From: Halobacillus shinanisalinarum
GTDB taxonomy: Bacteria > Bacillota > Bacilli > Bacillales > Halobacillaceae
NCBI RefSeq assembly: GCF_022919835.1
Contig: NZ_CP095074.1
Location: 2,108,001 to 2,172,000 of the forward strand
Direction of reading: 5' to 3'
DNA: 64,000 nt
Below are positions 7,928-16,486 of the stretch, piece after piece. Position numbers and translations under genes: made by a program. Numbering within the stretch: the first letter of the stretch is position 1; each line of letters starts with the position of its first letter. The notes below the pieces were generated by a model. That model was not told the origin of the DNA. It worked only from the letters and a program-made list of their open reading frames with translations, and did no database searches.

Positions 7928-9361
7928 ATGAGCGGCAATTCTAATATGAATAGACGTGATTTTCTAAAAGTAAGCGGAATGAGTACAGCAGCCATGGCAC
8001 TAGGTACATCAGGAATCCTTTCCCTCGGTGGTAATAGCGCATTAGCATCACCAAAGAAGTCTAAGGCGTTAGGTGGCTATGGTCCTTTGGTAAAAGACCC
8101 TGGTGGAATTCTCGATCTCCCGCGGGGATTTCAATACCGTATTATCTCAGAGGAGGGCGGTAAGCTTTCAGACGGCCGTCCTATACCAGAGAACTTTGAT
8201 GGCATGGCCGCTTTCGATGGTCCACACCATTCAACTATTTTAGTACGTAATCATGAATTGAGTGGAAATCCAAAGTACCCTGTCATTGGTAAAAATCCAT
8301 ATCATAAAGATAACACTGGCGGAACTACAGCCCTAGTTGTAGGTGCTAACCGCAAAATAAGTAGTGAGTATGTATCGTCTGCAGGGACGATTCGAAATTG
8401 TGCTGGAGGCACGACACCATGGGGGACTTGGCTAACCTGTGAAGAGACACTTGAGGAAGGTCATGGCTATGTTTTCGAAGTCGATCCCCATGATCCAGAA
8501 AATAAGACCTCAAAAACTCCTATCAGAGAAATGGGTGCTTTTTCACACGAGGCAACAGCCATAGATCCTGCTACAGGAATTGTTTATTTAACAGAGGATG
8601 GCGGTCCAAGTTATCTATATCGTTTCCTTCCAAATGATCGCAGCCAAAAGGTGGGTGCCCTACAAAAAGGTGGTACCTTACAGGCAGCCGCTATGGAAGA
8701 AATGAGCTCAACTAGTACAAGCAACTTTTATACCGGACAAAAATTCGGAATCGTCTGGAAGGATGTTGATCCCGAAAAGCCTACCCTTGAGGCAGGTCGT
8801 AAAGGATGTATCCCTTTCAGCCGCTTAGAAGGTGCCTATTTTGAAGGTGGTGTATTCTGGTTTGACGATACATCAGCAGGTGAAAAAAATTTAGGGCGCG
8901 TTTATCGCTATATACCAGCAACCAATACATTAGAACTTTTTTATGAATCAACAGCAGCTAATGATTTAGAGATGCCCGATAATATCTGCATCACTCCATG
9001 GGGAGATCTATGGATTTCTGAAGATGGCGGTGGGGTTGACCGCATTATTGGGGTTACACCTGAGGGCGAAACTTACGTCTTTGCTGAAAATAAAATCAAT
9101 GGCTCTGAGCTTGCTGGTCCTACCTTCTCCACAAAAGGCAATACATTTTTCGTGAATATTCAAAACCCTGGCTTAACTTTCGCAATTTGGGGGCCATTCG
9201 CACGTAAGAATGCCGGCCGCAGAAGACAAATGGGACATGCCGCTCCACCGGCACAGTATGCACCAGAAGTTTCGGACAAACTTTCGGCATTTGCTGAGGT
9301 TCAAGGAATGTCTGATTTAGAAGCAGTTGCATTTCAGCGCCATGGCATGCCAATTTTGTAG
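7928..9361 (+). CDS. phoX: Tat-exported PhoX-family alkaline phosphatase
   Basis: This 477-aa protein belongs to the PhoX (DUF839) family. The N-terminus has a twin-arginine motif (NRRDFLK, Arg9-Arg10), a hydrophobic stretch and an Ala-rich cleavage region, so it should fold and load cofactors in the cytoplasm before export. Family hallmarks include VRNHELSGN, the conserved cysteine stretch NCAGGTTPWGTWLTCEE and FSHEATAIDP. PhoX enzymes hydrolyse phosphomonoesters and use Ca/Fe rather than Zn. A four-repeat Pho box upstream supports induction by phosphate limitation. The start ATG follows AAAGGAGG. Confidence 0.9.
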   Translation: MSGNSNMNRRDFLKVSGMSTAAMALGTSGILSLGGNSALASPKKSKALGGYGPLVKDPGGILDLPRGFQYRIISEEGGKLSDGRPIPENFDGMAAFDGPHHSTILVRNHELSGNPKYPVIGKNPYHKDNTGGTTALVVGANRKISSEYVSSAGTIRNCAGGTTPWGTWLTCEETLEEGHGYVFEVDPHDPENKTSKTPIREMGAFSHEATAIDPATGIVYLTEDGGPSYLYRFLPNDRSQKVGALQKGGTLQAAAMEEMSSTSTSNFYTGQKFGIVWKDVDPEKPTLEAGRKGCIPFSRLEGAYFEGGVFWFDDTSAGEKNLGRVYRYIPATNTLELFYESTAANDLEMPDNICITPWGDLWISEDGGGVDRIIGVTPEGETYVFAENKINGSELAGPTFSTKGNTFFVNIQNPGLTFAIWGPFARKNAGRRRQMGHAAPPAQYAPEVSDKLSAFAEVQGMSDLEAVAFQRHGMPIL

Positions 9362-9423
9362 TAAGAGGTGAAAGGAACCAGCTACAGGCTATTGAAGAGA
9401 AAAAACAGGAGATAGAAGATATG

Positions 9424-9460
9424 AAAAGGCTGTAGCAGGTACGCCTGCCACAGCTTTTTT
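9424..9460 (+). terminator. Terminator of phoX
   Basis: AAAAGGCTGTAGCAGG and CCTGCCACAGC form a stem followed by TTTTTT, 62 bp after the phoX stop. Confidence 0.85.
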
Positions 9461-9472
9461 CACACTCTTTAA

Positions 9473-9622
9473 GTGTGTGTTCAAAAAGTTGCCGAATGAG
9501 AACAAGAAGTTCGAGGCGCCAAGTTTTGAGGACCACAGCGTATGCCTTTCATATGTGAGGACTGGAAAAAACCGAGCAACAAAGAAATTCGCCGTTTATC
9601 ATTTGATTACTTTTTGAACATC
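9473..9622. mobile_element. MITE-like repeat, copy 1 (short form)
   Basis: This 150-bp element has imperfect terminal inverted repeats of about 26 bp (left GTGTTCAAAAAGTTGCCGAA, right complement ATGTTCAAAAAGTAATCAAA). It is flanked by an exact 8-bp direct repeat, CTCTTTAA, at 9465-9472 and 9623-9630, which looks like a target-site duplication. It has no coding capacity. Related copies lie at 15148-15562 and 63560-63732 and share the right-end block ACCGAGCAACAAAGAAATTC with copy 3. Confidence 0.75.
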
Positions 9623-9660
9623 CTCTTTAAAGACACCCGGTCCAATCCACAAGACTCTGT

Positions 9661-9792
9661 TTACTTATTCCGTTTACGTGCTTGTTCCGCATTTTCCATT
9701 TGAGTAGCACCAGGATAATCTAAGCTTTGATCACGGTCAGACTCAACCCTGTTTGATTTCTTTAATTTTTTCTCTTGTCGATCTTTTCCCAT
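9661..9792 (-). CDS. ypzI: YpzI-family small protein
   Basis: This is a 43-aa, highly charged protein (MGKDRQEKKLKKSNRVESDR at its start, then DQSLDYPGATQMENAEQARK). It matches what I know of the YpzI family of Bacillales, conserved in spore formers, with no known function. The start is the ATG 8 nt after GGGAGG; a longer upstream reading has no ribosome binding site. It has no membrane segment. Confidence 0.8.
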   Translation of the reverse strand: MGKDRQEKKLKKSNRVESDRDQSLDYPGATQMENAEQARKRNK

Positions 9793-10016
9793 TTTATAAC
9801 CTCCCTTCATAGTTATTATGAAGAGAGATCGACATTGCCATACTTTAAAAAATATAAGATGCATTAGTTCCAAAATTTTATTACAGTAACAAGGCCTTTT
9901 AGGATCATTCTAATCATATAGACCAAGATGGAAATTAGAAGGTCAGCTACCCAGCTCCATTTACTCTCCTACTTCATTCGAGCACTCGACTAGGCGTTCC
10001 AATAACAGCTGCTACT

Positions 10017-10484
10017 TTATTCTCCAATGCTCCTTGCTTTATAATTAATTAGCTCCATTATAAAACGAACACTGAGCATAAATAAGAACACGCTTATAAA
10101 GGTATAATACCAGTCCCATTGTAGGTACTTAATTAGCTCTGTATATCTTTCTAAGCAGAATTCAACGATGGTCAAGACACCACTATATACGCCAGCCTGC
10201 CAAACCATACCAAAAACCCCAGTAAAATAGGATGTTTGATAATAATAGGTACATAATACTGGGAACAACAAAAATTCAAAAAGAACACTCGATTGAAAGT
10301 GTTTATAGAGCGAAACGGGATATGTAATGAGATGTCCTTCTACAACCAGAACTCCCAATATAATGGCAAGGTAAGCGCTAATAAAGAACATTATCAACCA
10401 ATCTTTTCGCGGTGGTTTTCTTAAAGAGAATATGAAAACCACCACACCCAATATGTGTAAAAACCATAGGATGATTATTTCCAT
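10017..10484 (-). CDS. CBO0543-type integral membrane protein
   Basis: This 155-aa hydrophobic protein has about five transmembrane segments (residues 3-20, 28-50, 64-80, 86-106, 124-146). The pattern (FQSSVLFEFLLFPVLCTYYY, then YLQWDWYYTFISVFLF) resembles the CBO0543 family of Bacillales and Clostridia, whose function is unknown and which is often found in spore formers. The ribosome binding site is weak (GGGACG). It stands alone between two tiny charged proteins on the same strand. Confidence 0.65.
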   Translation of the reverse strand: MEIIILWFLHILGVVVFIFSLRKPPRKDWLIMFFISAYLAIILGVLVVEGHLITYPVSLYKHFQSSVLFEFLLFPVLCTYYYQTSYFTGVFGMVWQAGVYSGVLTIVEFCLERYTELIKYLQWDWYYTFISVFLFMLSVRFIMELINYKARSIGE

Positions 10485-10603
10485 AATAACGTCCCATCAA
10501 CCTTTCATATCCATATTGGCACCTGCCTCCGACAAGGTAAACGTGGGGGCAGATGCCATAATTTGGTTATTGGAGAAGTGTCTCTTCTGACCTTATGCTG
10601 TCA

Positions 10604-10702
10604 TTAGGGATGACTATTTGTCCCATTTTCTTTCTTTTCACCTTTCTCTCTCTTTAAGGCGTTTATATCTTCTTTACTTTTGTTCTTAGCCTTCTTTCCC
10701 AT
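10604..10702 (-). CDS. 32-aa lysine-rich protein
   Basis: An ATG behind a strong site (GAAGGAGGTTATTAT) opens 33 codons encoding a very hydrophilic peptide beginning MGKKAKNKSKEDINALKREK. The upstream region (AAGGAGGTTAT, then MGK) resembles that of the ypzI gene, so the two may be distantly related spore-former micro-proteins. No family is recognised. The strong SD and exact spacing are the main support for calling it a gene. Confidence 0.55.
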   Translation of the reverse strand: MGKKAKNKSKEDINALKREKGEKKENGTNSHP

Positions 10703-10913
10703 ATAATAACCTCCTTCATCTCTAGTTTGTCTCACTTTCAAAAAATGATGAAGAATGGGCAGATTTAAATTAAACTGGCCACTAGTTATTTCCATACCAC
10801 TCATCTTACTCCACTGGTCATTTTTCTTTATTTCTCTTGGAATCCTGTAAAACTAACGAATGATTGATTGTGATAAAATGGGGCTGGCAGATGAAAGAGG
10901 AGAGTAGAACTAA

Positions 10914-11333
10914 ATGAATAAAAAATTTGACCATATTGGAGTAGCTGTCCGGCAGCTTCAGCAGAGTATCGACTTTTATGAGAATATATTGGGGGCGACG
11001 ATGATTGACCGTTATCGCAGTGAAGCACAAGGAGTCGAAAGTGAGATCGCGATCATGGACATTGATGGAAACCGAACTGAGCTGTTATGCCCTACGAACA
11101 ATACCACATCCCCCATTGCTCGTTTTATTAAGCAAAAAGGAAAAGGTGTTCACCACATTGCCTACCGAGTTGATAACCTTGATGAGGCTATTGCGTCGCT
11201 GAAAGATAAAAATGTACGAGTAATGGAAGACACGAGGAGAACAAACAAACATGGCCGACGCCTGATTTATTTAAATCCGGCAGATACAGCTGGAACGATT
11301 ATCGAGTTCTGTGACTATCCTAATGAGCATTAA
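10914..11333 (+). CDS. VOC-family epimerase, methylmalonyl-CoA epimerase-like
   Basis: This 139-aa protein comprises two betaalphabetabetabeta modules of the vicinal oxygen chelate superfamily. FDHIGVAVRQLQQSIDFYENILG, VHHIAYRVDNLDEAIASL and the terminal GTIIEF supply the metal ligands of methylmalonyl/ethylmalonyl-CoA epimerases (His in DHIG, His in HHIA, Glu in IIEF). It would interconvert (R)- and (S)-methylmalonyl-CoA in propionate-type metabolism. No mutase or carboxylase is nearby, so the substrate is an inference from family only. It starts behind AGAGGAGA and ends with a terminator. Confidence 0.75.
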   Translation: MNKKFDHIGVAVRQLQQSIDFYENILGATMIDRYRSEAQGVESEIAIMDIDGNRTELLCPTNNTTSPIARFIKQKGKGVHHIAYRVDNLDEAIASLKDKNVRVMEDTRRTNKHGRRLIYLNPADTAGTIIEFCDYPNEH

Positions 11334-11340
11334 GATTCCG

Positions 11341-11388
11341 GCTGAGGCGGTTACTATTGACCTGAACCGCTTTCAGCTTTTTATTTTC
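11341..11388 (+). terminator. Terminator of the VOC gene
   Basis: GGCTGAGGCGGTT and AACCGCTTTCAGC form a stem followed by TTTTTATTTT. Confidence 0.8.
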
Positions 11389-11519
11389 CTGAAGAGCCTG
11401 CCAGAACTATAATAATGTCCCCTTCTTAGATAATGACCTCATTAGATGTTGACGGATAATTTTCTAGATGAATATCTTCTAACTAATGTCAACACCTAGG
11501 GGTGGAGAGGCATCATTGA

Positions 11520-13370
11520 CTAGCTGGTTGCTTTTTCAGAGATTTCGTTTGCGAACTGACTGTGATAAAGCTCGGCATAGAAACCGTCTTTCACTAACAG
11601 TTCATCATGCGTGCCTTGCTCGATCACGCTGCCTTTATCCATAACGAGAATTGTATCTGCGTCCTTAATCGTGGAAAGTCTGTGAGCAATGATGAAGCTT
11701 GTTCTTCCTTCCATTAATTCACTCATGGCCTGTTGAATATGGCTTTCTGTTCTTGTATCCACACTGCTGGTTGCTTCATCTAACACAAGGATTGCAGGAT
11801 CCGTAATGATCGCACGAGCAATAGTGATAAGCTGCTTTTGGCCTTGTGATATATTGGACGCTTCTTCATTCAGAACCGTATCGTAACCTTCAGGAAGTGT
11901 TCGAATAAAATAATCAGCATGCGCGGCTTCAGCTGCTTGTATAACCTCGCCTTCAGTGGCATTTTCACGACCGTAGGCTATATTATCTCGTATCGTCCCA
12001 TTGAAGAGCCACGTATCCTGGAGCACCATGCCGAATAAGCTACGCAATTCTCCACGTTTTACATCACGAATGTTAACACCATCAATTGTGATTTTTCCGT
12101 TGTCTATCTCATAGAAACGCATCAATAGATTGATCAGTGTTGTCTTCCCAGCTCCAGTCGGTCCTACAATCGCTACTTTTTGACCTTGCTCTACATTTAC
12201 TGTCATATCGCTAATCAAAGTGACATCTTTTTGATAGCCAAAATCGACACCCTGAAAACTCACGGATCCCTTTGCAGATTGAATCGTCTTCGCACTCCCA
12301 GATACCCATTCTTCCTCTTCATCAAGAACTTCAAAGACGCGTTCAGCTGATGCAACCGTAGATTGAATGACATTTGCTATGCTTGATACTTGGGTAATCG
12401 GTTGAGAAAATTGTCTGATATATTGGATAAATGCTTGGATACCACCGACTCCGATCGTTCCTCTCGTGACAAGCAGCGCACCAATTACACAAATTAGTAC
12501 ATAAACAATATTATTAACAAATTTCAGGATTGGCTTAATCATTCCGGAAATAAATTGTGCTTTCCAGCCTGATTGATAGAGATTCTCATTTATTTTTTTA
12601 AATCGGTCAATAGACTGGTCCTCACGCCCGAACGCCTTGATAACCTGATGGCCTGAATACATTTCCTCTACGTGGCCATTCAATTGCCCGAGAGCTTTTC
12701 GCTGGCCTATGAAATAGTTCTGTGAGCGAGCAGCCACTTTCTTCGTTATGATAAAGCTTAACGGTAAGGTTATAAAAACAATCACAGTCATTAACGGGCT
12801 AATGGTAAGCATCATCACCACAACGCCAACCAGTGTCACGATGGCTGTAATGAATTGTGTAAGACTTTTCTGTAGTGTACTACTGATATTCTCTAGATCG
12901 TTAACGGCACGACTTAATAAGTCACCATGTGTACGTGAATCAAAATATTGGAGCGGGAGACGAGAAAGTTTTTCGTTCACTTCTTTACGGATGGTATAGA
13001 CGGTTTTTTGCGCAACCCCCGCCATAATATATTGTTGAATGTAACTGAATGCGACACTCAAAAGATAAAGTACACCTAAAATTATTAAGGCTGCCTGGAT
13101 AAAGTCAAAGTCAACCCTAGCATTTGGAATGGTATTCATTTTCATCACCATGGATTGAAATAACCCTGTTGTAATCATTCCAATGATTTTTGGACTCAGA
13201 ATGGCGAAGAATGTGCTGAGGATAGCCGTTAAAAGTACCTTTAGCAATGAAACTCTATGAGGTTTTAGATAGCCGATCAGTCTTTTTAGTGTTCCTTTAA
13301 AATCCCTGACCTTTTGCTCTGGTTTTCCTTTACGACGGTTTCTTTGCTGTTTTTGACGTTTCTCGCTCAT
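11520..13370 (-). CDS. Heterodimeric ABC multidrug exporter, catalytic-site half (YfiC-like)
   Basis: This 616-aa half-transporter has a basic N-terminus, six membrane helices (about 40-330) and an ATPase domain with Walker A GPTGAGKT, signature NISQGQ, Walker B ILVLDEATSSVD with the catalytic Glu, and the H-loop HRLS. The partner subunit upstream lacks the catalytic Glu, which is typical of heterodimeric type IV exporters (LmrCD, BmrCD, YfiBC). The 4-bp overlap with that gene (ATGA) implies translational coupling. The likely role is efflux of drugs, lipids or peptides; the substrate is not predictable. Confidence 0.9.
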   Translation of the reverse strand: MSEKRQKQQRNRRKGKPEQKVRDFKGTLKRLIGYLKPHRVSLLKVLLTAILSTFFAILSPKIIGMITTGLFQSMVMKMNTIPNARVDFDFIQAALIILGVLYLLSVAFSYIQQYIMAGVAQKTVYTIRKEVNEKLSRLPLQYFDSRTHGDLLSRAVNDLENISSTLQKSLTQFITAIVTLVGVVVMMLTISPLMTVIVFITLPLSFIITKKVAARSQNYFIGQRKALGQLNGHVEEMYSGHQVIKAFGREDQSIDRFKKINENLYQSGWKAQFISGMIKPILKFVNNIVYVLICVIGALLVTRGTIGVGGIQAFIQYIRQFSQPITQVSSIANVIQSTVASAERVFEVLDEEEEWVSGSAKTIQSAKGSVSFQGVDFGYQKDVTLISDMTVNVEQGQKVAIVGPTGAGKTTLINLLMRFYEIDNGKITIDGVNIRDVKRGELRSLFGMVLQDTWLFNGTIRDNIAYGRENATEGEVIQAAEAAHADYFIRTLPEGYDTVLNEEASNISQGQKQLITIARAIITDPAILVLDEATSSVDTRTESHIQQAMSELMEGRTSFIIAHRLSTIKDADTILVMDKGSVIEQGTHDELLVKDGFYAELYHSQFANEISEKATS

Positions 13371-15094
13371 GCCGTTTCCTCCTCTGAAAGCTGTGATGAT
13401 ACAATTTCTTGGTAAATCTCACAGCTTTCCATTAGCTCTTGGTGTGTTCCAACACCTGCCATTTCCCCATGATCTAAAACGATAATCTGGTCCGCATCCA
13501 TAACCGTACTGATCCTTTGGGCAACGATGAACACAGTGGAATCAGATGTCTCCTCTTGAAGGGACGCACGCAGCTTGGCATCGGTTTTAAAGTCAAGGGC
13601 TGAGAAACTATCATCAAAAATATAAATACTAGCTTTCCTTATTAGGGCACGGGCAATGGAAAGGCGCTGTTTCTGTCCACCCGAGACGTTTGCGCCTTTT
13701 TGAGCGATAACAGAGTCGAAGCCATTCTTCGTCTCTAAAATAAAGTCTGATACTTGAGCAACATCCGCTGCCTTCCTTACCTCTTTATCTGTCGCCATTT
13801 TCTTTCCATAGCGAATATTATCTGCAATTGTCCCAGAAAATAGAACCGATTTTTGAGGAGCAAAACTGATGTTATTTCTCAAATTACTCTGTGACATGTC
13901 ACGTGTATCGATACCATCTATCGTAATGGTGCCATGATCAACATCATAGAATCTTGGGAGGAGATTAATAAGTGTCGACTTTCCTGCCCCAGTGCCACCT
14001 ACAATAGCTGTCACCTCCCCGGGTTTGGTAGAAAATGAAATGTTTGAAAGCACAGGTTCCTCCGCTCCCGGATAGCTGAACGTTACATGATCAAACTCCA
14101 CAAACCCCTCTAGTCTGCGTCCGTGCTTATCTTCAACTGGATCCTTAGCTTCAGAAACTGTATCGAGCACCTCATTAATCCTGCTAGCTGAGACCGAGGC
14201 GCGGGGAATCATGATGAGCATCATCGATGACATAATTAAGGAAAACATAATTTGCATGGCATATTGAATGAAGGCCATTAATTCACCGACTTGAAGATTT
14301 CCATTGCTAATCCGAATACTCCCAAACCATATAATGGCAATGATTGAAAAGTTAAGGACAAACATCATAATCGGTGTCAACGTTGCCATAATCTTGTTAA
14401 CCTTAATTGCCGTGTTGGCAAAATCCAAGTTTGCTTCATTAAACCGATTCCGTTCATGAGTAGTACGGTTAAAAGACCGAATAACCCGAATGCCGTTCAG
14501 CCCTTCCCGAAGAACGAGATTTAGCCGATCCAACTTCTTCTGCAACGCTTTAAAAAGCGGGAGTCCTTTTTTGGCCACAACGATGATTGCAGCAACGATG
14601 ATAGGAACAACTGCGATAATAATCAATGACATGGCTGCGTCTGTAGCTACGGCTATGAAGATTCCCCCGATAAACATCATTGGGGCCATAATCAATACCT
14701 TCAGCATCATTGTCAGCACCTGCTGAACCTGCATAATGTCATTCGTCGTTCTGGTAATAAGAGAGGAGGCACCGACTTTATCAAACCCTTGCAGTGAAAA
14801 ATTTTCAATATGTGTGAACATTTTTTCACGAATAATTTTTCCAAAGCCCATGGACACTTTCGAGGAATAGAAGCCTGCTAGGATCGAAAACACCACACCG
14901 CCTGCAGCTACTAACAACATGAAGCCACCTATTTTTACAATATAGGAAATATCACCATTCACGATTCCTTTATCCACAACATTCGCCATTAGGGCAGGAA
15001 GAAACAGCTGAGATAGGGATTGCAAAAGTGTTAGCACTAAAATAACTATGATAGGAATGCGATAGGGCTTTAAAAATTTGAACAATTTCATCAT
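13367..15094 (-). CDS. Heterodimeric ABC multidrug exporter, degenerate-site half (YfiB-like)
   Basis: This 575-aa half-transporter has six membrane helices (about 12-310) and an ATPase domain with Walker A GGTGAGKS and signature VSGGQKQR. The Walker B reads IYIFDDSFSALD, with Asp where the catalytic Glu should be, and the H-loop is QRIS rather than HR. Both changes mark the non-catalytic ATP site of asymmetric exporters. It is the first gene of the two-gene operon, with a good GGAGGTGAT site. The six-peptide array lies upstream on the same strand, separated by a terminator and a MITE copy, so a functional link is possible but unproven. Confidence 0.9.
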   Translation of the reverse strand: MMKLFKFLKPYRIPIIVILVLTLLQSLSQLFLPALMANVVDKGIVNGDISYIVKIGGFMLLVAAGGVVFSILAGFYSSKVSMGFGKIIREKMFTHIENFSLQGFDKVGASSLITRTTNDIMQVQQVLTMMLKVLIMAPMMFIGGIFIAVATDAAMSLIIIAVVPIIVAAIIVVAKKGLPLFKALQKKLDRLNLVLREGLNGIRVIRSFNRTTHERNRFNEANLDFANTAIKVNKIMATLTPIMMFVLNFSIIAIIWFGSIRISNGNLQVGELMAFIQYAMQIMFSLIMSSMMLIMIPRASVSASRINEVLDTVSEAKDPVEDKHGRRLEGFVEFDHVTFSYPGAEEPVLSNISFSTKPGEVTAIVGGTGAGKSTLINLLPRFYDVDHGTITIDGIDTRDMSQSNLRNNISFAPQKSVLFSGTIADNIRYGKKMATDKEVRKAADVAQVSDFILETKNGFDSVIAQKGANVSGGQKQRLSIARALIRKASIYIFDDSFSALDFKTDAKLRASLQEETSDSTVFIVAQRISTVMDADQIIVLDHGEMAGVGTHQELMESCEIYQEIVSSQLSEEETA

Positions 15095-15147
15095 GTTTCA
15101 TCACCTCCACTCATTTCGAATTGATCCAAGTTTAACTTATCATTAAA

Positions 15148-15562
15148 GTGAGTGTTCAAAAAGTAGCCAAATGAGAAGGTCGGCAAAGTCGCCATGATAC
15201 GCGAGCAATGTCGACACTAGCACGTCCTGTTTGGTGGCGGCGTAGCTCCTGAGCATCAAGGAAACCTTCTCCGAAACGACCTCGCACAAAGGAAAAGTAT
15301 CCTTCTTTTCCAAGGAATGAACTTGCACACGACGTGCTAACTTCTACGTTGTGCACAGGGACGTGCACGGTTTTAATAGAAGTTCCACTGTTGCTTATTG
15401 ATAAGTGAGTAGCGAGGCATCTTCAGAGAATATCCTTCTTCGCTGCCTTGCACCGAGGAATTTACTTCTTTGAATAGGCTTGTACACACAGGTGCTCACG
15501 CTCTTCAAAAGCAAGTCAACGAAGAGACTCGCCTCTTATCATTTGGTGACTTTTTGAACATC
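15148..15562. mobile_element. MITE-like repeat, copy 2 (long form)
   Basis: This 415-bp element carries the same terminal inverted repeats (left GTGTTCAAAAAGTAGCCAAA, right complement ATGTTCAAAAAGTCACCAAA) but a longer interior than the other copies. No convincing coding frame lies inside; two short frames there are not supported by ribosome binding sites. It lies between the ABC exporter genes and the peptide array. The flanks (TCATTAAA and CCCTCAAA) are not a clean duplication. Confidence 0.72.
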
Positions 15563-15634
15563 CCCTCAAAGTTTAAATTATAATGTGAATAATATAAATT
15601 ATAAATCCTGTTTTGTTTTGGCTTCATCTATACG

Positions 15635-15664
15635 AAAAAAACCGGGGTGAATGATTCACCCCGG
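15635..15664 (-). terminator. Terminator of the six-peptide array
   Basis: CCGGGGTGAA and TTCACCCCGG form a perfect 10-bp stem with a TCAT-type loop, followed on the minus strand by TTTTTTT. It lies about 50 bp after the last peptide ORF and is the only clear terminator in the array, so the six ORFs probably share transcripts. Confidence 0.9.
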
Positions 15665-15714
15665 AGTGTTAACAAAGTAACGTCTACACTGCCTTACTAT
15701 TTCATAGGCAAGTA

Positions 15715-15807
15715 TTAAAGTAAGCTATCAAGGTCCAAGTCAACATTGCCAGAGTCGTTGACACTGCCGTTACCAATGTCGCTCAAAATTTGTGTTACGT
15801 CTAACAT
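15715..15807 (-). CDS. Acidic 30-aa peptide, array copy 6 (distal)
   Basis: This 30-aa peptide begins MLDVTQILSDIGNGSVNDSG and ends NVDLDLDSLL. It is the last of six tandem ORFs. An ATG sits 4 nt after GGAGGTGA. It has no Lys, Arg, His, Cys or aromatic residue and seven Asp. It is the most divergent at the C-terminus (LDLDSLL instead of xDISDLL). No signal peptide or known family is recognised. Its neighbours encode the same peptide with different synonymous codons, which argues that it is translated. Confidence 0.8.
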   Translation of the reverse strand: MLDVTQILSDIGNGSVNDSGNVDLDLDSLL

Positions 15808-15853
15808 AATGTCACCTCCAAGGCTTTTATTTCTTATTCATTACAACTAAGTC

Positions 15854-15946
15854 TTATAGCAAATCGCTGATGTCTGCATCTACATTGCCAGAGTCGTTGA
15901 CACTGCCGTTTAGAATGTCGCTCAAAATTTGTGTTGAGTCTAACAT
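15854..15946 (-). CDS. Acidic 30-aa peptide, array copy 5
   Basis: The peptide begins MLDSTQILSDILNGSVNDSG and ends NVDADISDLL. Together with copy 2 it defines the Ser4/Leu12 subtype, in contrast to the Val4/Gly12 subtype of copies 3, 4 and 6. ATG follows GGAGGTGACATC. Residues 3-13 could form an amphipathic helix (Ile, Leu, Ile, Leu on one face), and the C-terminal half is rich in Asn, Ser, Gly and Asp. Confidence 0.82.
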   Translation of the reverse strand: MLDSTQILSDILNGSVNDSGNVDADISDLL

Positions 15947-15992
15947 GATGTCACCTCCAAGGCTTTTATTTCTTATTCATTACAACTAAGTC

Positions 15993-16085
15993 TTATAGCA
16001 AGTCGCTGATGTCTAAATCAACATTACCAGAGTCGTTGACACTACCGTTACCAATGTCGCTCAAAATTTGTGTTACGTCTAACAT
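15993..16085 (-). CDS. Acidic 30-aa peptide, array copy 4
   Basis: The peptide begins MLDVTQILSDIGNGSVNDSG and ends NVDLDISDLL, intermediate between copies 6 and 3. ATG follows GGAGGTGACATC. Several codons differ synonymously from copy 3 (for example GGT for GGC and GTT for GTA in the core), while the core peptide is unchanged. Confidence 0.82.
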   Translation of the reverse strand: MLDVTQILSDIGNGSVNDSGNVDLDISDLL

Positions 16086-16132
16086 GATGTCACCTCCCAT
16101 AGTTTTTATTTCTTCATCGTTACAAGTAAGCC

Positions 16133-16225
16133 TTATAGCAAGTCGCTGATGTCTGCATCTACATTGCCAGAGTCGTTGACACTACCGTTACCAATGTCGC
16201 TCAAAATTTGTGTTACGTCTAACAT
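16133..16225 (-). CDS. Acidic 30-aa peptide, array copy 3
   Basis: The peptide begins MLDVTQILSDIGNGSVNDSG and ends NVDADISDLL. The SD is GGAGGTGA, 4 nt from ATG. The leaders of copies 3 and 4 are nearly identical in sequence, suggesting the most recent duplication was between these two. Confidence 0.82.
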   Translation of the reverse strand: MLDVTQILSDIGNGSVNDSGNVDADISDLL

Positions 16226-16272
16226 GATGTCACCTCCCATAGTTTTTATTTCTTCATCGTTACAAGTAAGCC

Positions 16273-16365
16273 TTATAGTAAATCGCTGATATCTGCATCT
16301 ACATTGCCAGAGTCATTGACACTGCCGTTTAGAATATCGCTTAGAATTTGTGTTGAATCAAACAT
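16273..16365 (-). CDS. Acidic 30-aa peptide, array copy 2
   Basis: The peptide begins MFDSTQILSDILNGSVNDSG and ends NVDADISDLL; Phe2 is the only aromatic residue in the whole family. It is preceded by a longer AT-rich spacer (16366-16486), which could carry a second promoter, though I see no convincing hexamers there. SD and spacing are as in the other copies. Confidence 0.82.
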   Translation of the reverse strand: MFDSTQILSDILNGSVNDSGNVDADISDLL

Positions 16366-16486
16366 GATGTCACCTCCAATGGCATAAGATTTTTGTTCTC
16401 AAAAGGAGCAATAGAATACTCGCCTTAAGGTAGAGTTAAATTTAAATAATTTAAAACATATTCTTTTTCATAGTTTCAGCTAAGTG

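Noticed and set aside
9120..9536. 138-codon minus-strand frame across the end of phoX and the MITE
   Set aside because: Antisense to phoX motifs and running into a repeat; no SD and no recognisable domain.
15143..15368. Two short minus-strand frames inside MITE copy 2
   Set aside because: They lie in repeat DNA, share no frame with the other copies and have no start signals.
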